A DNA stretch of 64,000 nucleotides from Botrytis cinerea B05.10 (lineage: Eukaryota; Ascomycota; Leotiomycetes; Helotiales; Sclerotiniaceae): assembly GCF_000143535.2 (NCBI RefSeq), contig NC_037321.1:62001-126000 (forward strand), given 5' to 3'. A program made the position numbers and the translations under genes. This document shows, piece after piece, positions 1 to 10,629 of the stretch; the first letter of the stretch is position 1, and each line of letters begins with the position of its first letter. The notes beneath the pieces were generated by a model, which had not been told where the DNA came from, ran no database searches, and saw only the letters and a program-made list of their open reading frames with translations.

Positions 1-1233
1 CTCGAGGCATGCCTGCCATTCCTTGTCTCGGGAAGGTTATATTCACCAACTCTGTCGCCAAGGTTCTGCTGTATATTAGCTGGGAGATTTCATGAGGAGT
101 TTGAAATGCATACATCTTGATGGTACTTCCGTTTTTTTGGTATATCTATAGCCTTCGATGTTCGTTCGTCTGAGATCATTATTGTTTGTAGTGACACTTA
201 GTGGAGAACAGAATTATTGGATTCTTCTTTGACTTGAGACGATTTCACAGAAACTGACCGGTAACTTTAAGAAGCTATGAGCTTCAATTTCCAACGGGGC
301 CTACATTTGGCCGTGCACTCTGCGTGCTTGTGGGAAAGTTTATCGACCCCAAGGTGTTGGTAAACTTCATGATCCTCTGCTCGTATCCAATATTTAAGCG
401 CCGACCCGAGGGAACGGTAACAAATAGCAGTGCTTATGGGGTGTCCATTTTATATTGTTCCTGCACTTAACCCTGATTGAGGAAAAGATTAACATGTTGT
501 AGCGAATAACACTCTGGAGAAACAAGACACGGGGCATAATGACTAGGTTATAGCTGCTCCGGACCCCGGTCATGATAAGAGTGCAGCTGGCGAACAGCGA
601 GGTTAGCATGATCAAGTTCATGACCCTTCAAAATCAAATTATACCGGGCGTTAAAAACATTAGCATGTATGCATCGCGATCAACAATGTTTTCATTCAGT
701 TAGCCACCTCACCTCTATACCTATCACATTTAATATCTTATCCACAAACCTTTCGAACGACTGTGCATTAAACGCATTCCGGGCGGTTATTTTCTTTCGG
801 TATGGGATCCCCATGTCACACACACCATTATGATTTTGTTGGCATTTTTCATTTAGCTCAGTGGTTGAATTAGGCTCAGCGGTCAAAGGTGCTTGCTTCG
901 CTATGCATATGAACACAATAAGCCATGGTTGATCCAGGAGCGGAATTCAGCCTCTTGATTGATGTTGCGAGATTGCAACAGTTGGATGGCTTGAGAATAA
1001 CAAATCCATGCCATTTGAATGATTTGTTCAGATCTAATGCTGAAAGTTATTGAATAGAGAACCAATCGGAGGATTCTGCTTACTGCATTACCTACTAGGT
1101 GCCTAGGTAATCGTTTATATATGGCAAGCGGGGATCCCAATTGTGTGCCGCCATATTCTTCTTCAATTTGAAAATTATTGTTGTCGTACAAATTTCTCAT
1201 TTTTGTTTGTGTTTAAAGATTAATTGGATCAAA
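1..1233. other. Intergenic region and NTA1 promoter
   Basis: No supportable gene is seen here. The open frames are under 100 codons and have no recognisable motif. The left part could be the tail of a gene outside the window. The last few hundred bases should hold the promoter and 5' leader of the NTA1 gene; the sequence just before its ATG is AT-rich. Confidence 0.5.
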
Positions 1234-3621
1234 ATGAAGATTGGATGTCTACAGTTTTCACCAGTCTTAGGCGATGTCGACAATAACTTAACCAGAGCCG
1301 ATGCAGTCCTAGCTAAGGCGAATGTGCAAGATTTAGACTTACTTGTTCTGCCTGAACTGGCATTTTCGGGTAAGCTGTTTTCTTTTTTACTTTATCACAA
1401 TACTGCCTGCTTTCTCGGTCTCGACTATCGCAAAACAAATCGTCAGCTTGGTTGCCAGTGCACGCAATGCAATTTAATTATTCGTTGAGATCGGATTTCA
1501 CTTGATCACGGCGGTACAACCGTGACGCCCCTTAACTCCTGTACGACTTCAGACCGCAAGACTGCCCTCATTGTTACTTTGACTCGATGTCAGTGGCTTC
1601 CACCGATAGAAAAATATGTTGTGGCCACAAATTATGTTCGACAAGCACCGCATCTTCCTGTCTACTCGAGCTACATCACATAATATAATTACAATGACAG
1701 AATTTGAAGCCGCTCACAGGTTGACTACTAAGCTTTCATTGCTCAGTATCAGCCTCTGCCACTGGGTACACTCAATATGAAGTCCGTTGCAACTGTTATC
1801 TTCGAATCGAATCCTCCCTTTAGACAGTTTCATTTGAATGGAATTCAAATCTATTTCTTTCTATCGAAACACCCTTCATACTCAAGATCAGTATTCTTAT
1901 GGAGTACACGCTAATTGCGCATAGGATACAATTTCAAATCGCTCCACCATATTTCTCCATATCTTGAACCTACAACATCTGGTATTTCTTCACTCTGGGC
2001 CCGTACTACAGCCCTCAAATATGAATGTGTAGTTATCGTTGGGTATCCTGAGAAGGTTGACATCAGCCCCAAATGGCCAGGTAGGCTACATTTCCTGCCA
2101 AAATATCACCCCGTTAGTCATGTCGACCCGCTAACCATTCCTAAAACCAGCTTCCCCCGAGTATTACAACAGTGCAATCACAGTCAATAAAGATGGAGAA
2201 ACTATATCGAATTATAGAAAGTCATTTCTGTATCATACTGATTCCAAATGGGCTTTAGAGGGCCCGGACGGCTTCTTCGACGGCGAGATTGACGGGCTTG
2301 GCAATGTTGCTATAGGAATTTGTAAGTGGCCAACCAAATCATTTGAGCGTGAGTAAAATCTCCGATAATACAGAAATCCTTGCTAACATTCTTTAAGGCA
2401 TGGATCTTAAGTAAGCACTTTCACTTCTATCTTGATTCGTCTGCCTCCACTAACATTGCTCAAAACAGTCCATACAAATTCGAAGCTCCTTGGAGTGCTT
2501 GGGAATTTGCCTACCATATTATACACAAGCAGGCAAATCTTGTTGTACTTTCCATGGCTTGGCGAACACGAGAAGATGTTCGAAGTTATAGTAGACAGCC
2601 GAAGGAACCCGATATGGATACGCTTGCCTATTGGCTTGCAAGACTTGAGCCAGTTATTAGAGCGGAGCAAAAGGGCGAGATTATTGTGGTATTTGCCAAT
2701 CGAACCGGTGTTGAAGAAGATGCCGTTTACACTGGAACAAGTGCAGTTCTGGGAATCTGCGGTGGAGAGGTTAAGGTTTATGGTCTTCTAGGTCGGGGAG
2801 AAAAGGAGCTTCTTGTCGTCGACACCAGTATCAGGCCAAAGGCCAAGCTCGTTGCCGACCCTAGGCCATCGTCTTCTGAAAAAGCAAATTCAGAAACCCC
2901 AAAAGGCTCCCGTACTGCTTCTCCAGCATCCGCTACACCGAACACGAAAGTCAAGTCAAAGAAGTCGGAATCTAAGTCTCCCCCAAGACTTGATCCAAAA
3001 ATTCGAGACAAACGCGACAATCCTACTAATTCTAGCATCGACGAGATTCTAAACACTGTAACGCCAATCTCGCCAGTCGAACCAATGTCTCCTCATGCAT
3101 ATTTCTCTACGCTGGGAAAGAAAAAAGACAAATCGGCTGAAACACCGCCTACCATTAAACCACCTACAAAACTTGATACTTCTGTCTCAGGATCTACTTT
3201 CGATCGAACTCCTACACCATTTCCAGATCCAAAAACTGCACCGAAAACTTCAATCAAGTCTCCAGCCCCTATACCGACACCGGTTATCCCTTCCAACCCT
3301 TCTGCGACTGCGAGTGGTCGATCTTTAACTCCCCCAATATCTCCGTCTGTACCGACGCCTTCCAAAACATCATTTCGCCCTGTATCACCAAAATCTAGAA
3401 ACGCTAGTCGAACTAGACCTATAAAAGAGGATTCTGAAAGTCTCGACTCGCAAGAGGTCGCTCAAGATTCAAATACCTTGATAGCATCAATAATAGGTTT
3501 AATCGAAGAGAAGAAACTCAAACCTAGTCTCGTTGTGGATCAATCCAAGGTACCCCACACACTGTCTCCAACTCCTAATAGAAGGAGTCTTTCTCCTCGG
3601 CCAAGCAGTACAGTATGGTAA
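1234..3621 (+). CDS. NTA1: Protein N-terminal Asn/Gln amidase, nitrilase superfamily
   Basis: Five exons: 1234-1369, 1925-2080, 2151-2321, 2398-2410 and 2469-3621, giving 542 residues. The first ~275 residues are a carbon-nitrogen hydrolase domain. The triad is visible as Glu41 (LPELAFSG), Lys121 (SNYRKSFLY) and Cys155 (GICMDLNPY). The extended GICMDLNPYKFEAPW block is typical of Nta1. By family knowledge the enzyme deamidates N-terminal Asn and Gln to Asp and Glu, feeding the Arg/N-degron pathway. The start is the first ATG that gives the conserved KIGCLQFSP opening. Two oddities stand out: intron 1 is 555 nt, and exon 4 is only 13 nt yet carries the residues right after the catalytic Cys. 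The last ~265 residues are a Ser/Pro/Thr/Lys-rich, probably disordered tail. The domain call is firm; what the tail does is unknown. Confidence 0.9.
1370..1924 (+). other. Unusually long first intron of NTA1
   Basis: Donor gtaagc follows TTTTCGG, and the acceptor gcatag precedes GATACAATTTC. Joining them restores the SGYNF sequence expected after the catalytic Glu, so no exon is missing inside. At 555 nt it is the longest intron in the window; most others are 50-250 nt. I see no ORF or RNA motif inside it that I can support. Confidence 0.75.
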
Positions 3622-4561
3622 CCCATGTAAAGACAGGGTGAGATCACGATAATGACAAAGAATTTATAATTTTGAAATTTGCGGGGGAACATCTTGCATT
3701 ATTATATGGCGACATCAGTTTTTATATCCAGTTTTCTCATCCGGTTACACAGATTCCCCTCATTGCCGGCTGGAATTTTTAGTAACATGAAAATGCTACA
3801 TTTTCACTTCTATATAATACTTGTACATATTTCTCTATTATTTCGAGTCTAAAATATAAAATTGGTCTTCCATCGTGATTACATACTCTATTCCGCATCG
3901 AATTTGCACAAGAACACTTGAACTACGTGCGTCTCTCTTCATATATATCAGTGAAATTCCCTTCATAAACCACAAGACTTTTACACATACAAAGCTTTTA
4001 TGCCATGGCAAGCAAGAAAAATACTTGTGGAAACGTGATGCCCACAAAAAAATGAGTATGGGGAAAAGGTGGCTTCCTTCCGAATAAGGTTCTGGCTCAT
4101 GAATAAGGGGACGTTCAATACAAGTTTAAGTTTGGAACTTCCTTAGTCATTACATTTGATAGATGAGCGAAAGGGTGAGGATACAGAACGAAGTTCTACC
4201 ATGAACTATCTAATCATAAAATGATACTCAAATTTCTTGAAACATACAATCTAAGTAGAAATTGACAATTGGAAACTTTCAGATTGATGTTCTTTGACTC
4301 GATATATTCCAACGGACTAGTTATCGGATCATAGAATTTAAAAAGACTAGATAGACTCTAGAAGCACTAGCTCCGATATGAATTATTAAACTAGATCTTT
4401 AGTCCCAATTCATTCTAAAGAAAGTTTAATTGAAGGCAGTCCAGATAGGAATTCCCAGAACATAAATATACATTTCCCATACCTCAAATATTTTCATTCA
4501 GAATAACCCGAAAGATCAAGACTTAGGAACAGCGTCATCAATCCTCGATACTCCGTCCAAT
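3622..4561. other. Intergenic region NTA1 to protein kinase
   Basis: AT-rich, with only short open frames lacking motifs. It should contain the NTA1 3' UTR and the promoter of the kinase gene. Nothing else is recognisable. Confidence 0.5.
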
Positions 4562-6208
4562 ATGGGTTTCGAGAATCAAGCAATAGGCGTTCAAAATGCC
4601 TCAGCTGACACTTCGCCTATCAAAAAAATAGCTTACACACCTATGAAATTCCGAAGATTTTCTTATACTCCACCTACTACGCCTCCTTCTCCGACACCAA
4701 AGACTGGTGAGTCTTGAATTTAAATCCATCTTCATGCCATACCCTCCATCGCTCCAAACCAAGTTGTCAATTGAAATTATGCATATTACTCGCTGTCTTG
4801 GATAAAACAATCCTACCAATTTACTCTAATTTTGCAGATTTCTATGGAATAGACTTACTGACTTCTCAATATCGTAGGCGCGAACCAATTGTCGCTCAAA
4901 TCTGGCAATTTGGGTCCAGCATCCAAGCCCCAACCTCCGAGAAAGGAAGCTCGACGTCACCACCGAAAACAGCCTAAACAGCATCGAAACGCGACTCTCA
5001 CTAACTTCAAGCAAGGTATCGTCCGTATTAAAAGATCATTCCATGATGACTATAAAATCCTCAAAGTTATTGGTCAAGGCGGTTTTGGAACCGTGAGCTC
5101 TATTGAGGAGATAGCAACCAACAAATTATTTGCTATCAAGACGGAAAAGAAACCTAATAGAAAGATAACGTTGCGAAACGAGTGGGATTTGCACAAGAAG
5201 TTGAATCACCCATCGATTCTTCGTATTTATGACTTCTATGTATGTAAAGATGAAGCAAGCAAAATGGTTATGGATTTGGGAGAGAAGACCATGTTCAACA
5301 TGCTCAAGGAAAAAGGGTACATTGAAGAGGCTCAAATGAAGGTTTACTTTAAGGATATTCTATTGGGGCTTGAATACTTGGTAGTTACCGCGAATCAAGA
5401 AGTCCAATCCGGAAATCGAATGAAGTGTGCTAATATCATTGATAGAAATCTAAGGAAATCGTGCATCGCGATATAAAGCCAGACAATGTGATCCTTGGGC
5501 ACGGCTCGGGTGGTCGTGCGATGATAGCAGACTTCGGCATGGCAGAGCACTTGATAGATGGCGAAAGAAGCAAGACGATCTTCAAGTACGTATAAAATGC
5601 GACAGAAACTCTCATATAGTATTTGCTAACTTTATCACTGAAGAGGAACACTTCATTGTAGGTTCTCATCCTAACCCATCTGAACTTTTCATATCATAAA
5701 ACATCAATATTTGAAGGCACATTGGTGATCGTAGTAGAGCTAAGATTTCAAATCCATACTGCCCCTATCAAAAAAGAAGTCTGAGCCATCGAAACCCTAC
5801 CCTAACTCCGTACTTCTGTACTGTTTTTTTATCAACTAAGATTCACACTTGCTATCAGGTGACTTGCTAACTTACTAAGATTTGGCACCGGAATGCTTCA
5901 GGAAAGAATCTCGAGATACTGGTGTAGGTTTCGAATTAGACATTTGGGCAGCAGGGGTCTCCCTCTTTGTATGCCTACTGGGCTATTATCCTTTTAATTC
6001 CTTTGAGCCAAAGGACGATAAGGAGAAACAGGTCAAAAATACGGCTTTGATGATCCTAAAAGACAAGCCGTCCATCGATGCGAAGATTATACAGGGTCCG
6101 ATGCCCAGTAAAAAAGCAGCAGATCTATTCTTTAGAATGTTGGAAAAAGATTGGGTAAAAAGATTTACAGTCGAAGACTGCCTTAAACACGCGTGGTTCT
6201 CCGAGTAA
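4562..6208 (+). CDS. Serine/threonine protein kinase, CAMK-like
   Basis: Five exons: 4562-4706, 4878-5380, 5455-5585, 5644-5657 and 5880-6208, giving 373 residues. Kinase landmarks occur in order: glycine loop IGQGGFGTV (~112-120), Lys of FAIKTE (~135), catalytic loop HRDIKPDN (~220-227), DFG (~243) and a GTLHYLAPE activation-segment end (~261-269). The C-lobe closes with RFTVEDCLKHAWF, a CAMK-style ending. The N-terminal ~110 residues are basic and Pro/Ser/Thr-rich, with no domain I recognise. Exon 4 is a 14-nt micro-exon; only by including it and splitting the Tyr codon is GTLHYLAPE formed in frame. Intron 1 (171 nt) has an alternative acceptor at 4837 that gives a different frame and a stop, so I chose 4877. 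All key catalytic residues are present, so it should be active. The subfamily and substrates are unknown. Confidence 0.82.
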
Positions 6209-8225
6209 ATTCACTCGCATTTTATATAACAAAGTTTGGAGGGCACATTTTTAGGGTAAAGGCTTTGAAAGATATCATTTGGAAACAATAAAGAAGCTTT
6301 ATCAAAAATTGGTATCTTGTGTTCAAATCTCCGTATTATTTTCGACAGCTTTGACTTTTAAACCTTCCCATGTAACAATGAAAGAAATTTGCGGCACTTG
6401 GAGTCTTCATATTGAGGTTCAATAATGATCCTGATATGTGGTCATTAGTAGATTTGATGAGCCTAGCCACCATGCGTAGCTACCTGTAGTACCAGCCATA
6501 CTTCAAAGTTTGGAGAGATACTCTCCTGCGTGGGTTATGATGCAAAAACAGTGATTTAAGATACTGTGCAAATGGATCAATTAAAAAAAATTATGGGTAG
6601 GAGTCCTTCGAAGGATTGTAGTAGCAACTCAGGAGCAGTGTGAAAAGTCTTTGTTGCTCAACTGAGGAAAGTGAAGGCATATTCCATAGAAATTCGACCA
6701 AGCGGATGAAACAGCAAAGGAGGAAAATCGAAATCAAATCCTCTTATGTACCACAATATACAAAGCTGACGACGAGTTTGCATCGCATTCAGCTAACCAT
6801 GTTTCACCTCCGATGTTATAGCATATGCAGAAACTTCAAAACGAATGAAACTCAAAACTAAGACAAGGAAAGGTCAATAGAGGGGTTGGATTCTATCAGA
6901 CGACACTTAAATTCTGACATTTTAGAAGCACCTCTCCATATTAATTCATGCAGGACTTCTGAATGAATCAGGAGTAATTTGCTCTTTTTAAACTCCAACA
7001 GAAAAGTTACTTTGGTAGCTCAATATACTCATCTCATTGTCCCAAGTCTACAATATCAGTGGAGATTGAGTTGGGCTCATGACGAACAGATTTGGAATCA
7101 TAATCAAGTTCCAATAATTCAAGACATGAGCATGGAACTTTCATATATGGATTGCTAATCCACTCTCATCTACCATTTCTCGTGAGATGTACATTCGTCT
7201 TGAGCCGGAAGAATGGACGGGGATTCTCAGTTGCCTAGGGCAGTGGAGGAGGGAATAACAATGATCATACTACAAGTCTTTGATGAATAGGTATATCAAG
7301 TCTTAGAGTCAAAATAGGCTTTGACTTGGCCCAGACCATGAAGAAATCCAAACATAATCTCTCAAGGCTTCATCTAAATGGTTTTGCTGACAGGTGATTA
7401 TCCATAATCTGTCCATTTCGGGTGATAGTGGACCACCCAGGAAATGATTTCGTCCCCCTTCTATATTTGAAAGGGCGTTCGAGATTAGGAAAACGAGGGG
7501 ATATCAATCAAAGATTGTTCACATGCATGGGCGTCTTAGGTTCTTCTGAATCGAATCAGAAGACCAACCAAAATGTTGGATTTTGCGATTCCACTGTTGT
7601 CCAGCGACAGCTGTCTGATAGTTGCTTCTTCCATACGTACGTATATACATAAATATATACACACTGGATGACTGGAAGCGGAATACCAGTAAGGATGGTC
7701 TGTATCTTTGGTCGCTGCACATACGGCTGGCCCATTCTGGTTGCCAACACGCGGAATATACAGTGTTTACCTGTCGTTGTTGTATTTGTTTATTTGATAT
7801 GCTCGTAAAGCGTTGTGCTTTCTCAAAGTTTTCATTGCCTTACATCGTATCTGGTTCAATCTCTTCACATGCTCGTGACGCTGAGGTCACGTGAGTCTCT
7901 GGACACTATGTGTATTTCACACGATCATGATTGAAACATCAACTGGCATGTTAAAGAAGTATAACTACTTTGTATTCAGGTGATTGAGTGATTCATAACA
8001 ACGTTAATGATTAGTGCCTATGCCCAGTATGCTACCTGCTAATAAGAGGTCTACGCGACCGTAAGCCTGAAGACCCCATAAAAATTGCGAAGATGAAAAG
8101 TGATCATCTTTCCTAGATCTTAGCAACAAATGGTAAGAATTTTGATTCAACACTTCCCTTTCAACTATATAATAATTATATTACAACTCCAATTATGTCA
8201 GGCTCTTCCTCAGATTTCTCCTCAA
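6209..8225. other. Two-kilobase gap between convergent kinase and SDR genes
   Basis: The flanking genes converge on this stretch, so it holds two 3' ends and no obvious promoter requirement. Open frames are under 100 residues, overlap one another and show no domain. A CACGTG hexamer occurs near 7889. I see no tRNA, repeat family or transposase remnant. Confidence 0.5.
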
Positions 8226-9139
8226 TCATGCCAGTTTGCCATTGAAGTCAACATAGCCTTTTCCAGCCACGAAAGTGGCATCCCAAGTCAAAGGGTCCTC
8301 ACTCGTGGCCAATTCATAGTAGAATTCTCCATGTGCTTCGCCATCAATTGCGTTTCCTACATGTCCTCCCTCTGTCGTTCGTTCGTCTGCCCAGTAAAAC
8401 CTTTGATGTGTCAATTCAAATTCACAATCCCATTTGATTTTCACGCACCTATATCCATCTTTCTTATATGCTTCTGAAGCACCTTGGATAAGATGAGCTG
8501 CACCAGACTTTCCAATACCAAATGCGAGAAATGGTGGGACGACTTGACGATTCAATATATTTCCGGTGTAAATGAATGTCTTATTAGTTGCTTCAGGGAG
8601 AGTCTTGAATCCCTCTACAGCCTCATGTGCGGCAGCATATGCTGAAGTTATAACTACATTGAGGTCTTCATTGAATTTTTCCAGTGGAACAGAGAGAGGA
8701 TCAGGAGTGACTGTTAACGCTGCGGCTTTTCTATTCATCAGTAGGTTCCATTGAATTGGCTTCAAGGTGTTAATATTTTAGACTGCTTAACAATCTTGTA
8801 TGAATCCATCATACGAATCAATTTGAAAGCTTTGAAAATCTCGGACAGTCGAATTGTAGCCTGGGGAACTGAGACCCCTATCCTAGAAGAAAGATACTAA
8901 CCATTATATACAACAACATTTGGAACACCAAATTTCTGTTTCACTTCATCAAAAATTCTTTTGATGCTATTGGGATCAGTGAAATCAGCTTGGAGGGAAA
9001 GATCAGCCGCCTTGATGAGCTCTTCTTTAGGATTTCGCGATACAATTACGGTCTTGTATAATCCTTTCGATGAGAAAACACGAGCAATGTTGAGTCCAAC
9101 ATTGGGTCCACCGCCGAGAATGAGGACAATTTGCGACAT
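8226..9139 (-). CDS. Short-chain dehydrogenase/reductase-like protein, atypical active site
   Basis: Two exons on the minus strand, 9139-8902 and 8725-8226, give 245 residues. The 176-nt intron splits an Ala codon in VVYNAAALTV. The N-terminus VLILGGGPNVGLNIARVF is a Rossmann dinucleotide-binding motif, and VVYNAAA matches the SDR NNAG region. The usual YxxxK active site reads FGIGK (Phe148, Lys152), and the catalytic Ser position appears to be Thr133 (FIYTGN), so the Tyr acid/base is missing. The length is normal for a minimal classical SDR. It may be a real but divergent enzyme, use a different residue, or be a binding protein without redox activity. The fold is clear; the reaction and substrate are not. 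Confidence 0.8.
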
Positions 9140-10629
9140 GATGACTTAAAAGGATTGGGTATTGCTCCGAAATGTTTATATCTCAGAGATGTCCTGAATC
9201 TTAGAGGTGGATATACAAAAATGCCTGATATGAGACTTATTGAGTGATGAGATTTCTTCGAATGCTTTTTCAATTTGATGGAGATGAATCTGCATTCATA
9301 TTCAACATTAAGAACTGCTTGAGAATATATCTGCTTACGAACCATCATTCACGATATCGTGCTTAGAACCGAATATTTCATCATAGTCGATGATGGATAT
9401 TACTGAAAGTATTCAATAGAACATGCAGCCATACTGTAAACATGTTGCTCCCTCTCGCATGCAATGATGCTTATAAACCGGTGGTTTCATTAGTTTAGAA
9501 GGGGAGCATTTGATGGGCAAATATCCTTGTGGCTCAATCTTACCACCATAGAAGAGTCGCTCCCTCGTTCCATAACTGTGCAGATAAGTTCCCACGTGTT
9601 GATTGGTGGTGGCAGATCCAGGTTGTCCAATTGCGCGTGGCTTATTTTTCAACTATCGATTCAGACTGATGACACAACGCAGCTTAATCCTGGCACTCGC
9701 CATGAATCATGTCGCCAGATGTGGAGAGTACGAGCAACTGAAGTCAAGTTCTCGGTTTGAAGAGAATAAACAAGAAGACGGCCACCCCCAAGCGACGGGA
9801 AGAAGGGGCATCTAGTAGTAGTTGAGGAAAGAGGGTTTGAACAACACGAAAGGATCCGAGCACGTGGGGAGGAGTGAATCACATGAATTGAGAATATTCT
9901 GCCACGATAAAACGACTCACCGCTTTTGAGAAATACGCACTGCTCCGTAGATCATTACTCGCCACAAGCAACGAATAGGACATCGCCACACCTGATGCTT
10001 TTCCCCCTCTCCTCTTCTCGTCCGCCATTCGAGCAACTTCATCGAGACTTTTGTATAAAAGCGACAGAGGAGATACACCTTTGCAGCTTCTGATTTTCTC
10101 CAAATTCTCTCCTTTCCAAACTCGGGCTGATTACCTCTTCGTGCCTATCCAAGTAAATATGACTCAATCGAAAAAAGACTCTCACTCTGTCTTACATTTT
10201 CCGTTTTCACCTCATTCCCTTGCTCGTGTTGCCTCGCAGTGGAACATAGCCGCGGTTTCCAACGTGATATATAAGTGTTGATTGGCCACACACAACCGTA
10301 AGTTCGTCAACATGCGGGGCAAAAGGTAAAGCGTTCAGTTGCCTGACATCCACTGGTACCCTAAAGTCTACCACAATATGAACATCGGACGTCAAAATCG
10401 AAGTGTCGGGCGATAGCACGAAATATAAGGGTCCAAGGGAAGAAGCACCATTTCATTTCTGTCCATCTTTTTTTTTCATCTCTACTCTTCATCCAAATCT
10501 GCTGGCAACATCGGATTATCACGCTCTCCTCATTATCCGTGAAATTTTCTGTAGCTGAATGCCCAGCGGAATCCCCACTCTACGGCTGGTCAACACGCGT
10601 CGACAACAACCCCCGAAAATTGGGCAAAA
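9140..10629. promoter_or_regulatory. Divergent promoter region between SDR and DUF4139 genes
   Basis: The two flanking genes point away from each other, so this 1.5-kb gap should hold both promoters. It contains two CACGTG hexamers (near 9594 and 9861), a TATA-like atatataag near 10267 and an inverted CCAAT (attgg) near 10279. These are unproven as sites. Open frames here are short and unconvincing. Confidence 0.4.

Noticed and set aside
1..20. Cluster of restriction-like hexamers at the window start (CTCGAG, GCATGC)
   Set aside because: It briefly resembles a cloning polylinker but diverges at once; chance is enough to explain it.
8130..8477. 115-codon plus-strand frame over the SDR gene
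   Set aside because: It is antisense to the clear SDR coding sequence, so it is a shadow frame.
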